This document shows, in pieces, positions 28,050 through 42,868 of a stretch of 61,144 nucleotides of DNA; positions within the stretch are counted from its first letter, which is position 1; every line of letters begins with the position of its first letter. The notes under the pieces are model-generated. The model was not told the DNA's origin and searched no databases. It saw nothing but the letters and a program-made list of their open reading frames with translations. The stretch is from Gordonia otitidis NBRC 100426 (GTDB lineage: Bacteria > Actinomycetota > Actinomycetes > Mycobacteriales > Mycobacteriaceae): positions 1 to 61,144 of the forward strand of contig NZ_BAFB01000144.1 in the NCBI RefSeq assembly GCF_000248075.1. Direction: 5' to 3'. The position numbers were made by a program, and so were the translations under genes.

Positions 28050-29189
28050 ATGACGGTCATCACAGAGAGCCGCGTCACCAGCGTGGTGCGTGCCGCAGAA
28101 GCAATGCTGTCCCGCCGCGCGGGAGCCCCCGTGGTTCTCGCGGATCCCGAAGACCTCGGAGGGAGCGGCCGAACCACGGTCGTGCGGGTACGTGTGGCGC
28201 AGAATCCGCTGTCGATGGATCGCACCCTGGTCATCAAGGCACTCCCGAGCCATGAGGATCCCCAGGCGTTTCACCGCGAGATCGCCTCGTACAAATACGC
28301 GACTGCACTGCCGACCGAGTCACGTCCCGGCCCCCAACTGATCGCATCCGACCCCGACAACAGGCTGATGGTGCTCTCCGACCTCGGCCGGGGACATCCG
28401 CTGACCGCCCTGCTCGCCGATGCCGACGTCGTCGAGATGACCCGCGCGGTCAGCGCCTGGGGCCAGGCGCTTGGCCGGATGCATGCGGCCACAGTCGGCG
28501 GCGAGAGCGATTTCGATGCGCTCGTGCGTCACGGAGCCGCGGGTACGGCGGGCAGGGACATCCTCCGGGACGAAGCCATCCGTGCTGTGTCGGCGGCCCC
28601 GGCACGTGTCGCCGACCTCGGCCTGACGCTCCCCGACGCCGTGGCAGAGGCACTGACCTCGGCATGCTCGCTCTTCGACGACGGAGAGCACCGCGCGTTC
28701 AGCCCGTCGGACGTGGGGCCGGAGAACATCCTGCTCAACGACGACGGCGTGCAGTTCATGGATTACGAGTGGGGCGGGTTCCGTGACGCCACTCTCGACA
28801 TCGCGTACGCGCTGGTCACCTTCGCACCCCAACTCGGGCCGACAGGTGTCGCACATCGACTCGACCTCGAGGTCTCGATGGTCGACGCATGGCGCTCGGA
28901 GGTTGTGCCGATCTGGCCGGCGCTCGAGCGCGACCGCGTGATGCAGCGTCAGCTGCTGACCGCCCGGCTGCTGTGGGTCTGGCTGTCGACGGTGTGGATG
29001 CTTCCGGACTCGGCGACCGACATCGCTCCGATGACCCATTACGCCCACGACTGGGCGCTGCACACCAACGACCCCCGCGCGCTCGTCGCTCGGTGGTCCG
29101 ATCTCGCCGCAGCGGCGACGAGCAATGCCGAGGTCTCCGAATTCGCCACCGACGTGGGTCTCGCGCTGCAGCGTTCGTGGCTGGATTGA
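28050..29189 (+). CDS. Aminoglycoside phosphotransferase-like kinase of unknown substrate
   Basis: The 379-residue product looks like an APH/choline-kinase-fold small-molecule kinase. It has a Gly-rich start ([13 protein letters not shown]), a candidate nucleotide-binding Lys in [12 protein letters not shown], a conserved Glu-rich helix, a catalytic-loop variant [14 protein letters not shown] (where the usual HxDxxxxN has lost its His) and the metal-binding [11 protein letters not shown]. So catalysis by the normal mechanism is plausible but not certain. ATG 28050 is chosen; GTG 28017 is an alternative, with GGAG 14 bases before it. TAAGTT at 28034-28039 could be a -10 box for a nearly leaderless mRNA. 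Confidence 0.7.
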   Translation: MTVITESRVTSVVRAAEAMLSRRAGAPVVLADPEDLGGSGRTTVVRVRVAQNPLSMDRTLVIKALPSHEDPQAFHREIASYKYATALPTESRPGPQLIASDPDNRLMVLSDLGRGHPLTALLADADVVEMTRAVSAWGQALGRMHAATVGGESDFDALVRHGAAGTAGRDILRDEAIRAVSAAPARVADLGLTLPDAVAEALTSACSLFDDGEHRAFSPSDVGPENILLNDDGVQFMDYEWGGFRDATLDIAYALVTFAPQLGPTGVAHRLDLEVSMVDAWRSEVVPIWPALERDRVMQRQLLTARLLWVWLSTVWMLPDSATDIAPMTHYAHDWALHTNDPRALVARWSDLAAAATSNAEVSEFATDVGLALQRSWLD

Positions 29190-29194
29190 CCGCG

Positions 29195-30613
29195 GTGGGG
29201 GGATTGTTCGACCCGCCGCCACCAGCGAGCGCGTCGAGCGGCGCCACGTCGCTCAACTCGTCGCCGTCGCCGAACGCGCCGCTGCCGGTGCGGATGCGAC
29301 CACAAACTCTCGACGACATCGTCGGTCAGCAGCATCTGCTCGGCGCGGGGTCGCCGCTACGGCGCCTGATCAACGGTTCCGGGGCGGCGTCCGTCCTGCT
29401 GTACGGACCGCCGGGGACCGGCAAGACCACGATGGCCTCGTTGATATCGAGCGCGGCGGGTGGTCGCTTCGAAGCGCTCTCCGCCTTGTCCGCTGGCGTC
29501 AAGGAGGTCCGCGCGGTCATCGAGGTCGCGCGCAGGCGACTCGCAGCGGGCGAACAGACCGTCTTGTTCATCGATGAGGTCCACCGGTTCTCCAAGACCC
29601 AGCAGGATGCGCTGCTCGACGCCGTCGAGAACAGGATCGTTCTGCTCGTCGCCGCGACGACCGAGAACCCGTCGTTCTCGGTGGTGTCGCCGCTTCTGTC
29701 CAGATCACTTGTCCTGCAGTTGCGTTCACTCACCGACGACGACATCCGCACGGTGCTGCAGCGTGCTGTCGCCGACGACCGCGGGCTGGCCGGCGCGGTC
29801 ACCGTGACCGAACGGGCCTACGACCACCTCGTGGCAGTTGCGGGCGGTGACGCGCGCAGGGCACTGACCGCCCTCGAGGCGAGCGCCGACGCCGTGCTCC
29901 GCGACCCGGTGCCCGACTCCGACGGCGACGACCCGACCCCCGACGAAACCCGGCCCCCGAGTATCGACGTGGCCGACGTGGAGGCGGCCATCGACCGTGC
30001 CGCGGTGCGCTACGACCGCGACGGCGACCAGCACTACGACGTGACCAGCGCGTTCATCAAGTCCATCCGCGGATCCGACGTCGACGCCGCGCTGCACTAC
30101 CTCGCCCGGATGATCGCCGCCGGTGAAGATCCCCGGTTCATCGCCCGACGCCTGATGATCCATGCAAGCGAGGACATCGGGATGGCCGATCCGATGGCTC
30201 TGCAGACCGCGGTCGCCGCCGCGCAGGTCGTGGCGCTCGTCGGGATGCCCGAGGCGAAACTGGCGCTCGCGCAGGCGACGATCCACCTCGCCACCGCCCC
30301 GAAATCGGCGGGTGTCGTCAGCGCCATCGGGGCTGCGCTCGCCGACGTCGAGGCGGGTAAGGCAGGAGCAGTACCTCCGGGGCTGCGCGATGCTCACTAC
30401 AGCGGGGCCAAGAAGCTCGGCAGTGGGGTCGGATACCAGTACCCACACAACGATCCCGACGGTGTTGTGCCGCAACAGTATCCGCCGGACGAACTCGTCG
30501 GCGTCGACTACTACGAGCCCACCGACCACGGTTTCGAACGCGAGATCGGCCCGCGCGTCGCCAAGTTGCGGTCCATCGTGCGGCGCGCCACGCGGCGATC
30601 GCGACAAGGGTGA
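29195..30613 (+). CDS. rarA: Replication-associated recombination AAA+ ATPase RarA
   Basis: RarA (MgsA) is a clamp-loader-like ATPase that acts at stalled forks and single-stranded gaps. The 472-residue product has a Pro/Ser-rich leader, the [18 protein letters not shown] segment, Walker [10 protein letters not shown], Walker [11 protein letters not shown], sensor 1 AATTENPSF, and the C-terminal tetramerisation part ([19 protein letters not shown] and GYQYPHND). I chose GTG 29195 ([10 protein letters not shown]); TTG 29186, overlapping the previous stop, is an alternative. The counterpart is Rv2559c. Confidence 0.93.
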   Translation: MGGLFDPPPPASASSGATSLNSSPSPNAPLPVRMRPQTLDDIVGQQHLLGAGSPLRRLINGSGAASVLLYGPPGTGKTTMASLISSAAGGRFEALSALSAGVKEVRAVIEVARRRLAAGEQTVLFIDEVHRFSKTQQDALLDAVENRIVLLVAATTENPSFSVVSPLLSRSLVLQLRSLTDDDIRTVLQRAVADDRGLAGAVTVTERAYDHLVAVAGGDARRALTALEASADAVLRDPVPDSDGDDPTPDETRPPSIDVADVEAAIDRAAVRYDRDGDQHYDVTSAFIKSIRGSDVDAALHYLARMIAAGEDPRFIARRLMIHASEDIGMADPMALQTAVAAAQVVALVGMPEAKLALAQATIHLATAPKSAGVVSAIGAALADVEAGKAGAVPPGLRDAHYSGAKKLGSGVGYQYPHNDPDGVVPQQYPPDELVGVDYYEPTDHGFEREIGPRVAKLRSIVRRATRRSRQG

Positions 30614-30668
30614 CGCGGCCCGATCCGAAGTCCGGACGAGACGTCGGCAGGCTCACCCGCCATGCCGG

Positions 30669-31160
30669 CTACTTCACGACGAAGACGTCGGAGCAACTCG
30701 GCGCAGGCAGGGTCAGCAGTGGACCGCGGTTCACCGGACGCAGCTCGATGCGGACGCGTCCTGCGCCGGTGCGGACGTCGCGGAAGTCGTACATCGACCC
30801 GCCGGTCGCCGCGGTGGTGTGCTGGATACCCCGCAGCGTGCCCGAACGATGCGTGTTCAGGTTCGTCCAGACGACGGTCATGATGTTGTCATAACCCCAG
30901 ATACTGAGGCTCGCCGAGATCGAGACGTCGACGGCTCCGCGCTGTCCGTTACGCAACCACTGCATCGTGCTGATCGCGCCGGAGTAGGTGTTGTCGACGA
31001 TGTTGGGGCTGAGTGCATTGCACCGGTGTAGAGACGTCTGGTTGATCACGCCGTCGTATTCGTTGTAGTCGGCGGCGGATGCGACGCCGACTCCCACCGC
31101 ACTGAGGGTGAGGGCGATGAACAGGGCGAGCGCGGAGCGTGCTGCTGTGATTCGGGTCAT
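30669..31160 (-). CDS. Small secreted protein of unknown function
   Basis: The 163-residue product starts MTRITAARSALALF, has a hydrophobic core and a likely signal peptidase site after VASA (about residue 29). The mature part of about 134 residues has only two cysteines (LHRCNAL and PAPSCSD), which could form a disulfide. It has repeated Asn/Thr/Trp segments (TMQWLRNGQRG, MTVVWTNLNTHRSG). I do not recognise a family. In-frame ATG 31199 is a longer alternative start without signal character. It converges with rarA and diverges from alaS. Confidence 0.75.
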   Translation of the reverse strand: MTRITAARSALALFIALTLSAVGVGVASAADYNEYDGVINQTSLHRCNALSPNIVDNTYSGAISTMQWLRNGQRGAVDVSISASLSIWGYDNIMTVVWTNLNTHRSGTLRGIQHTTAATGGSMYDFRDVRTGAGRVRIELRPVNRGPLLTLPAPSCSDVFVVK

Positions 31161-31253
31161 GTCGCTGTGATCGGGCGTCGCCTTGTGATCGTTAGCCATG
31201 TGACCGTTTCGTGCTGCTGACGACGCCGTTCGGGTGTCTCCGTCGGGCGGCGG

Positions 31254-31259
31254 TAGGCT
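31254..31259 (+). promoter_or_regulatory. Candidate -10 box for alaS
   Basis: TAGGCT fits the TANNNT pattern and lies 89 bases before the alaS GTG. No clear -35 box is visible. Confidence 0.3.
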
Positions 31260-31348
31260 GGTATGTCGCAGATCGTCGGATTGGTGCACGCCCGATTCAC
31301 CCCGACGCCGACCACAGACGCACCACGACCACCGAGGACGAGAACCCA

Positions 31349-34017
<2,669 letters not shown>

Positions 34018-34021
<4 letters not shown>

Positions 34022-34446
34022 GTGTGACGCGTGGGCGTCGTCTCGGAGTGGATGTCGGCAGCGTCCGCATCGGGGTCGCGGTGAGCGACCCCGACAGCAT
34101 CTTGGCGACGCCGGTCGAGACGGTCCCCGGACGCGACATCGATGGTGCGGTGAGGCGGCTGTGCGCCTTGGTCGAGGAGTACGAGGCGGTCGGGGTGATC
34201 GTCGGTTTGCCCAAGACTCTTCGCAACACCGACGGCCCGGCGGTTGAGAAAGCCCGTGACTTCGGCACCCGACTCGCCGACAAACTGGAGGGGATTCCTG
34301 TGCTCTATTCCGACGAGCGACTGACCACCGTAGCTGCGCAGCAAGCGCTGCACGCGAGCGGTCGTAACACCAAAACGTCGCGTGGGGTGATTGATCAGGC
34401 TGCAGCGGTCGCTATTCTGCAGGGGTGGCTGGATTCGCGACGATGA
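34018..34446 (+). CDS. ruvX: YqgF/RuvX RNase H-fold nuclease
   Basis: YqgF/RuvX is an RNase H-like protein; in different bacteria it is linked to 16S rRNA 5' processing and to Holliday junction resolution. The 142-residue product has the first acidic strand [15 protein letters not shown], the [15 protein letters not shown] segment, [12 protein letters not shown], and the terminal Asp in [11 protein letters not shown]. It is coupled to alaS by a 4-bp overlap and followed by mltG, the standard actinobacterial order. Confidence 0.94.
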
Positions 34447-34495
34447 GTGGATCCGTGCTGTCCACCAACAGTTCTGATGAGGGAGGCGACGCGCG

Positions 34496-36493
34496 GTGAC
34501 CGACGAACGGCATCGGAATCGTCATCGCGAACCTTCTGATCACGATACCGAAGGGCTCGATCTCGAGCGACTCCGGTACTTCACTCAGCCGGCAGAGGGC
34601 AAACCGCACAACCGGCACCGGCGTCGGCGCACCGGAACCACGGGGCAGATCCCGATCGTTCGAGGCGACGACGGCCAGAACGGTGTGACCCCGTCGGCCT
34701 ACAACCGCACCGACGCCAACCGCACCGACGGAGTCCGTGACGACACCGCAGGCGCGGGCCGCACACAGGGTCCGTCCTCTGCGAGGCGAGCCGCGCAGCG
34801 GCCCGGCCCGCGCTCGGCGACGACACCACAGTCGGCGCCCCCGACTCGACCACAACCGGCGCCGCGACCGCATACCCAGGAACCAACCACCATGCGAGGC
34901 CGGGTCGAGGGTGCGGCGAGCACCGATTCCGGGGATGCCGACGCGTTCCACATGGCGACGCCGCGCCGGGCGCGACCGCAACGCATATCGCCCGCCGCCC
35001 GCCCGCCCGCATCCCGATCGCGATCAGACAGTGCTCCGTCGGTCGGGGCGCCATCGGCCGGGGCGCCATCGGGTGGGGCGCCATCGGGTGGGGCGCACGG
35101 GGACGCGGCCGACGCGCACGGTGGTATCGGAGCAAAGGGGCCCGACACCGGACCGGTCGATACCGTGGCCGCTTCGTCGCCGGCGCCGGTGGCGCGCGCG
35201 ACGGCGACAGTGACCAAAGAACCACACGACGTCGACCGCGAGCCGAACCAATACGACGCCGCCTACGACTCGATCGATCACGACGAGCCGATCGTCCCGA
35301 CCCGTCGGGGGAGGGGCCGTCCACGTACCGCGGAGGCACAGCGCAGGCGGCGCAAGCGACGAGGAGTGCTTGCTGCGGTCATCGTCATCATGTTGGTGGC
35401 GGTGGGCGGTGTCGGCTACTACGGGCTGCGCGCCGCGGGGCTGCTCGACTCGCGCAAGGACTACACGAACGCCGCCGGAACCGGCGATGTGATCGTCGAC
35501 ATCCCGCAGAACTCGACCCTCAAGGACTTCGGTCGGATCCTCGCCGACGACAACGTCGTCGGCAGCCAGCGAGCGTTCATCAATGCGGCTGACGGACAAG
35601 CGATCTCGGGTGGCTTCTACAAGATGCGTACCGAGATACCCGCGTCGACGGCGGTGCAGATGCTCACCGACGGAACCACGCACCGGGTTGGTCGGGTCGT
35701 TGTCCCCGAGGGGCTGCAGATCGACACGAAGAAGGGTGTCGACGGAAAGACGACGCCCGGTATCTTCCAGATGATCTCCGACGCCACGGCTGTCACCGTC
35801 AACGGACGCACCATCGGCGTCACGGTCGACGATCTGCAGAAGGCGGCCGCCACCACGTCGGCACAGCAACTCGGGGTACCCGACTGGGCTGTGGCCGATG
35901 TCGAGAAACTCAACGGCGATCACCGGAGGATCGAGGGTCTGATAGCGCCGGGAACCTGGGAGACCATCGATCCGCACATGTCCGCCACGCAGATCCTGCA
36001 TGAGCTGATCTCGCAGAGTGCCCAGCGTTTCGCCCAGTGGGGACTGGGCGGGCAGAATGCCAACGAGTCGGGGCTGACGCCGTACCAGACGCTCGTGGCG
36101 GCCTCCGTCGTCGAACGCGAGGTCGCCAAGCCGGATGATTACGCGAAGGTCGCGCGAGTGATCCTGAATCGTCTGGACAAGGACCAGCGACTCGAGATGG
36201 ACTCGACGGCGAACTACACCGCCACGGTGACCAACATCGACCTCGACGGCGAGGCGTACAAGTCCGACAACGCGTGGAACACGTATCAGATGAAGGGCCT
36301 GCCCGCGACACCGATCGGTGCCGTCGGTGAACGCGCGCTCGAGGCGACCGAGCACCCCGAGAGCGGGAACTGGCTCTACTTCGTCACGGTCGACCGCAAC
36401 GGAACGACGCTGTTCGCCGACACCTTCGACGAGCACAAGCGCAACCGCGAGCAGGCGTGCGAGAACAAGCTCCTGACGACCGGGTGCAGTTGA
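34496..36493 (+). CDS. mltG: Endolytic murein transglycosylase MltG
   Basis: MltG cuts nascent glycan strands in the cell wall. The 665-residue product has an unusually long cytoplasmic, Pro/Arg-rich and disordered N-terminus of about 285 residues, one membrane helix (GVLAAVIVIMLVAVGGVGYY), a LysM-like segment, and the YceG catalytic domain. The catalytic Glu is in AASVVEREVAKP, and the YNTYQMKGLPATPI-like end is seen as WNTYQMKGLPATPIG. Three 15-bp units at 35045-35089 encode PSxGA-type repeats. GTG 34496 follows GGGAGG. Most of the length excess over E. coli MltG lies in the disordered tail. Confidence 0.93.
   Translation: MTDERHRNRHREPSDHDTEGLDLERLRYFTQPAEGKPHNRHRRRRTGTTGQIPIVRGDDGQNGVTPSAYNRTDANRTDGVRDDTAGAGRTQGPSSARRAAQRPGPRSATTPQSAPPTRPQPAPRPHTQEPTTMRGRVEGAASTDSGDADAFHMATPRRARPQRISPAARPPASRSRSDSAPSVGAPSAGAPSGGAPSGGAHGDAADAHGGIGAKGPDTGPVDTVAASSPAPVARATATVTKEPHDVDREPNQYDAAYDSIDHDEPIVPTRRGRGRPRTAEAQRRRRKRRGVLAAVIVIMLVAVGGVGYYGLRAAGLLDSRKDYTNAAGTGDVIVDIPQNSTLKDFGRILADDNVVGSQRAFINAADGQAISGGFYKMRTEIPASTAVQMLTDGTTHRVGRVVVPEGLQIDTKKGVDGKTTPGIFQMISDATAVTVNGRTIGVTVDDLQKAAATTSAQQLGVPDWAVADVEKLNGDHRRIEGLIAPGTWETIDPHMSATQILHELISQSAQRFAQWGLGGQNANESGLTPYQTLVAASVVEREVAKPDDYAKVARVILNRLDKDQRLEMDSTANYTATVTNIDLDGEAYKSDNAWNTYQMKGLPATPIGAVGERALEATEHPESGNWLYFVTVDRNGTTLFADTFDEHKRNREQACENKLLTTGCS
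35045..35089. repeat. Three 15-bp in-frame repeats in mltG
   Basis: Units GGGGCGCCATCGGCC (35045-35059), GGGGCGCCATCGGGT (35060-35074) and GGGGCGCCATCGGGT (35075-35089) are followed by a partial copy. They code for Gly-Ala-Pro-Ser-Gly/Ala in the disordered cytoplasmic tail. Confidence 0.9.
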
Positions 36494-36497
36494 CCCG

Positions 36498-37355
36498 ATG
36501 GATCTGACACCTCCGCCACGAGGTACGCCGACCGGCGGCACTGTTGGCCGTAAAGCCGCTGTCCTCGGGTCGCCGGTATCGCACTCGCGTTCGCCCGATC
36601 TGCACCTCGCGGCCTACCGGGCACTGGGACTCGACGACTGGAGCTACGAGCGCATCGAGTGTGACGAGCGTCGGCTGCCGACGCTGGTGCGGGAACTCAC
36701 GGACGAGTGGGTGGGACTGTCGGTGACGATGCCCGGCAAGCGGGTTGCACTGGAGGTCGCCGACGAGCGCACCGACCGCGCAGTCCTCGTGGGCTCTGCG
36801 AACACCCTGGTCCGCACCGAGAGCGGCTGGCGTGCCGATTGCACCGACATCGACGGCATGACCGGGGCGTTGCGCGAGATCGGAGTGTCCACGTCCGAGC
36901 GACCGCGCGCGGTGGTCATCGGTGCGGGCGGGACGGCCCTGCCGAGTGTGGCCGCCCTCGCAGACGCCGGAATCACCGATCTGACCGTCGTCGCCCGCGA
37001 CGAAACACGCGCGCGCGACGTAGTCGACCTCGCACAGCGACTCGATCTCGGCGTGAGTCTCCTTCCGTTCGCGTCCTCTGGGCAACTCGCGGACACCTGC
37101 GCCGAGGCAGGGGTCGTGGTGTCGACCGTGCCCGCGGCCGCCGCCGCTCCGATCGTCGACGCGGTCGCCGAGGCGTCGGCGCTCGTCGACGTCATCTACG
37201 ACCCGTGGCCCACCCCCCTTGCCGAGGCGGTGTCCGCACGCGGGGGACGCGTGGTCGGCGGTCTGGTGATGTTGCTCAACCAGGCCTACAGCCAGGTGGA
37301 GCAGTTCACGGGCCTTCCCACGCCGCGCGACGCGATGGCCCGCGCGCTGAGCTGA
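36498..37355 (+). CDS. aroE: Shikimate dehydrogenase (biosynthetic)
   Basis: AroE reduces 3-dehydroshikimate to shikimate with NADPH. The 285-residue product has the substrate-binding [14 protein letters not shown], the catalytic Lys in LSVTMPGKR, the catalytic Asp in DCTDIDGM, and the dinucleotide loop [12 protein letters not shown]. The usual Asn of the NTD motif is Cys here (DCTD), a mild oddity also close to the mycobacterial form. ATG 36498 lies four bases after mltG. A second, catabolic-type homologue is encoded at 42869-43741. Confidence 0.93.
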   Translation: MDLTPPPRGTPTGGTVGRKAAVLGSPVSHSRSPDLHLAAYRALGLDDWSYERIECDERRLPTLVRELTDEWVGLSVTMPGKRVALEVADERTDRAVLVGSANTLVRTESGWRADCTDIDGMTGALREIGVSTSERPRAVVIGAGGTALPSVAALADAGITDLTVVARDETRARDVVDLAQRLDLGVSLLPFASSGQLADTCAEAGVVVSTVPAAAAAPIVDAVAEASALVDVIYDPWPTPLAEAVSARGGRVVGGLVMLLNQAYSQVEQFTGLPTPRDAMARALS

Positions 37356-37460
37356 GTCACCGCGCCACGGCTGTCCCCAGGCACCCGTCCGTCAACATCT
37401 CGAACCCGAACGACACGACGCCGACGTCTGGCCGGCGCGGCAGCGCCCAGACTGTCCCAC

Positions 37461-37850
37461 ATGGGAGTGGTGGGCTGTGTGGTCGCGCTCTGGCTGGCCG
37501 CGCTCGCCGAGATCGACCGGCAGACGTACCGCCTGCCCACCGCGCTTTTGTGGCCGGGGTGCGTGGCGGTGGGGCTGTCGGCGAGTACACACGCGTCGGT
37601 GGGGCTCGCCGCGGTGGCCGCCACGGGTCCGTACCTCGTGGGCTGGTTGTGTGGACTGTGCGGTGGTGGAGACGTCAAACTGGCCTTCGTGCTGGGCGGC
37701 ATGCTCGCCGATCCGGCGGCAGCGCTCGTGATGGTGGTCGCCGCGCAGGCGCTCGGCCTGCTGACTCGCGGACGGCGTCGGCGCTGGCCGCACGGGCCCG
37801 CGATGATCGTGTCGGGTGCGCTGCTGCTCGTCGTCGTGGCCGGGGGTTGA
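37461..37850 (+). CDS. Small prepilin peptidase (A24 family)
   Basis: The 129-residue product is a compact A24 aspartyl prepilin peptidase lacking the N-terminal methyltransferase domain. It has about four membrane helices and the two catalytic aspartates: [11 protein letters not shown] (about 18) and GGGDVKLA (about 70). This matches the short form in mycobacteria (Rv2551c). No pilin gene is nearby, so the substrate lies elsewhere. It sits inside the aro region, 105 bases after aroE. Confidence 0.87.
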   Translation: MGVVGCVVALWLAALAEIDRQTYRLPTALLWPGCVAVGLSASTHASVGLAAVAATGPYLVGWLCGLCGGGDVKLAFVLGGMLADPAAALVMVVAAQALGLLTRGRRRRWPHGPAMIVSGALLLVVVAGG

Positions 37851-37894
37851 CGTGCTTGGGGTGTCGTCGCCGTCACATGGAACAATTGATCATT

Positions 37895-40769
<2,875 letters not shown>

Positions 40770-40778
40770 CCCGATGCA

Positions 40779-40799
40779 GCGGGGCGACCTTCGCCCCGC
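40779..40799 (+). terminator. Hairpin terminator after aroB (convergent pair)
   Basis: GCGGGGCGA (40779-40787) pairs perfectly with TCGCCCCGC (40791-40799) around CCT. It sits nine bases after the aroB stop, between aroB and the convergent membrane gene, so it may serve both. No T-run follows. Confidence 0.65.
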
Positions 40800-40817
40800 C
40801 CCGCTCCGGGCGTCAGC

Positions 40818-41357
40818 TCAGGACGACTCAGCGCCGGATTGCGCGACGGGGCGGTCGTCGATGCGCTCGAAAGCCGTCGTGTCGTCGTCGGCGTTGCGAC
40901 TGTTGCCCTCGTCGGCGCGACGCTGCTCCTTACGCTGGTCACGTCGCGTGAGCCAGCGGCCGACAGCCGCACCGAAGAATGCGGGGAAGTAGGTGAGCAG
41001 CGCGATGAACGAACCACCCGCGATGATCTCGATGAAGAAGCTCGATTCGCTGATGCCCTGCACGCCTACGCGGCCGAGGATCCAGCAGATCAGGCAGGAC
41101 ACCAGGCCCGCGAAGATCCCGGCCTTGAGCCATCGGATGGTCAGGTCGTCGTAGTCGTCGGGATCCGGATGGGCGCGGGCATCGCGGATGCCGTCGAAAC
41201 CGCCCCAGACCAGCGCGATGAACACGACCGCCGCAACGGCGATGGTCTTCCACGTCGTCGAGTGCAATGGCGACTGCACGACGGCGATGCCGAGCAGGAC
41301 ACGAGCGACGACGTGGACCGCGGTCATGACGACACCGCGCAGCAACCAGGACACCAT
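40818..41357 (-). CDS. Small membrane protein, B-4DMT transporter-like
   Basis: The 179-residue product has four predicted membrane helices: MVSWLLRGVVMTAVHVVARVL-like start, KTIAVAAVVFIALVWGG, LKAGIFAGLVSCLICWI and FIALLTYFPAFFGAAVG. A charged tail with RRDQRKEQRRADEG follows. The SWLLRG...HVV...LLG start is like the actinobacterial B-4DMT group (Rv2536 position in mycobacteria, next to pepQ). ATG 41357 is preferred to 41375 because of this start. The transported substrate is unknown. Confidence 0.65.
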   Translation of the reverse strand: MVSWLLRGVVMTAVHVVARVLLGIAVVQSPLHSTTWKTIAVAAVVFIALVWGGFDGIRDARAHPDPDDYDDLTIRWLKAGIFAGLVSCLICWILGRVGVQGISESSFFIEIIAGGSFIALLTYFPAFFGAAVGRWLTRRDQRKEQRRADEGNSRNADDDTTAFERIDDRPVAQSGAESS

Positions 41358-41399
41358 GGCCGACAGCTTACCCATGGGCGACGTGATCTCGAACACGCG

Positions 41400-41432
41400 G
41401 GAGTGGGGTGGCGTTTCCCGCCACCCCACTCC
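41400..41432 (-). terminator. 14-bp perfect hairpin after the MHS permease gene
   Basis: GGAGTGGGGTGGCG (41400-41413) pairs perfectly with CGCCACCCCACTCC (41419-41432) around TTTCC. It lies 42 bases beyond the permease stop on the minus strand and upstream of the small membrane gene, so it probably ends the catabolic operon transcript. Confidence 0.75.
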
Positions 41433-41473
41433 GGGCTTCGTCGAGCATCAGACCCCGCGGGCCGCCACGTGGG

Positions 41474-42827
41474 TCAGGCAGCCAACGCCGCCGTGCGGTT
41501 CGGCGACACATGCACCGGCGCAGTGCCGAGGTCGTCGGTCGCGACCTCCTTGGTTTCTCTGGCCGTGAGCGCCGCCGCGGTCGCGATCAGGCAGATCGTC
41601 GCGGTGAACACGCTGATCACCACCCAACCGCCGTCTCCGACGCCCCCGAGTGCGGTCACGATCGACGGAGCGAAGCCCGCCATGAGGAAGCCGAGTTGGG
41701 TACCGATGGCCAGACCGGAGAAACGGACGCGGGTGGAGAACATCTCGCCGTAGAAGGCGGGCCAGACGGCGTTGGCCGCCGCGTAACCGAACGAGAACGT
41801 GAGTACCGCGAGCACGAAGGTCAGCAGGTGATTGCTCTGGCCCATCGACAACATGTAGAAGGGCATCAGGATCGCTGACGAGAGCGCACCGTAGATGAAG
41901 ACCGGCTTGCGGCCGATCCTGTCGGCGAGGGCACCGAACAGCGGTTGCGTGATGAGCGCGCCGATGTTGGCCACGACGACGAGCCACAGGGTCAGGCCGG
42001 CGTCGAGTCCCACGTGCTTGCCGTAGGCGAGTGCGAGGTTGGCGAACACGGTCGACACCGCGGCGATGAACGCGCACAGCACTACTCGGACGACCGAACG
42101 CCACTGGTCGCGCATCAGAGGAACGAGGGGCATCCGTGCGATCTCGCCGGATTCGCGGGCCTCGGTGAACTGGGGCGTCTCGTGCAGGCGACGGCGGATG
42201 AAGTACGCGACGAGGACCACGACGGCCGAGAGCCAGAACGGAACCCGCCAACCCCATGAGTACTTCGCGTCGTCGGGGAGGGCCATGAACGGGATCAGCA
42301 CCAGCGAGGCCAGGATCAATCCGCCCTGCGTTCCGGTCAACGTCCACGAGGTGAAGAACGCACGCCGGTGGTCCGGAGCGTGTTCGAGAGCCAACGAACT
42401 CGCGCCCGCCTGTTCACCGGCGGCCGAAAAGCCCTGCAGCAGACGGCAGATCACGAGCAGGATGGGAGCAAGCCAGCCGATCTGACTGAACGTCGGTAGG
42501 CAGCCGATGACGAACGTCGACACTCCCATCAGCACGAGCGTGAACATCAACACCCTCTGGCGGCCGATGCGATCGCCGAAGTGGGCCGAGGATGAGCGCT
42601 CCGATCGGGCGCGCGATGTAGGCGACACCGAACGTCGCGAACGACATCACCAGCGCCGCATTGTCGTCGGACGGGAAGAAGATGTGCGGGAAGATCAGGG
42701 CTGCGGCGGAGCCGAACAGGAAGAAGTCGTAGTACTCGACGGCGCTGCCCATGAACCCCGCGAGTGCGGCATGTCGTGGTGTGCGTTTCCCGACGGCTCC
42801 GGTGCCGTCGGCCTGGGTGGTGGTCAT
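41474..42827 (-). pseudogene. MHS-family permease (shikimate/quinate-type), frameshifted
   Basis: This is a 12-helix metabolite:H+ symporter, 450 residues if the frame is restored. The N-terminal part runs from ATG 42827 (MTTTQADGTG, with GAGGAG upstream) through GFMGSAVEYYDFFLFG and ARPIGALILG. The rest continues in another frame with HFGDRIGRQRVLMFTL, the family's GxxxDRxGR loop, and PLFGALADRIGRKP. The break lies at about 42583-42585, where one extra base (GGG instead of GG on the plus strand) shifts the frame. The total of 1354 bases is one more than a multiple of three. Either the gene is newly inactivated or the base is a sequence error. Context suggests shikimate or quinate uptake. Confidence 0.85.
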
Positions 42828-42868
42828 GGGGTACTCCTCTGGTGCGATTGTGCCTGGTGGCGCGGCGG

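Noticed and set aside
36707-37894. Long N-terminal extension of chorismate synthase
   Set aside because: The upstream part of that frame overlaps aroE and the prepilin peptidase, and the family starts at [11 protein letters not shown].
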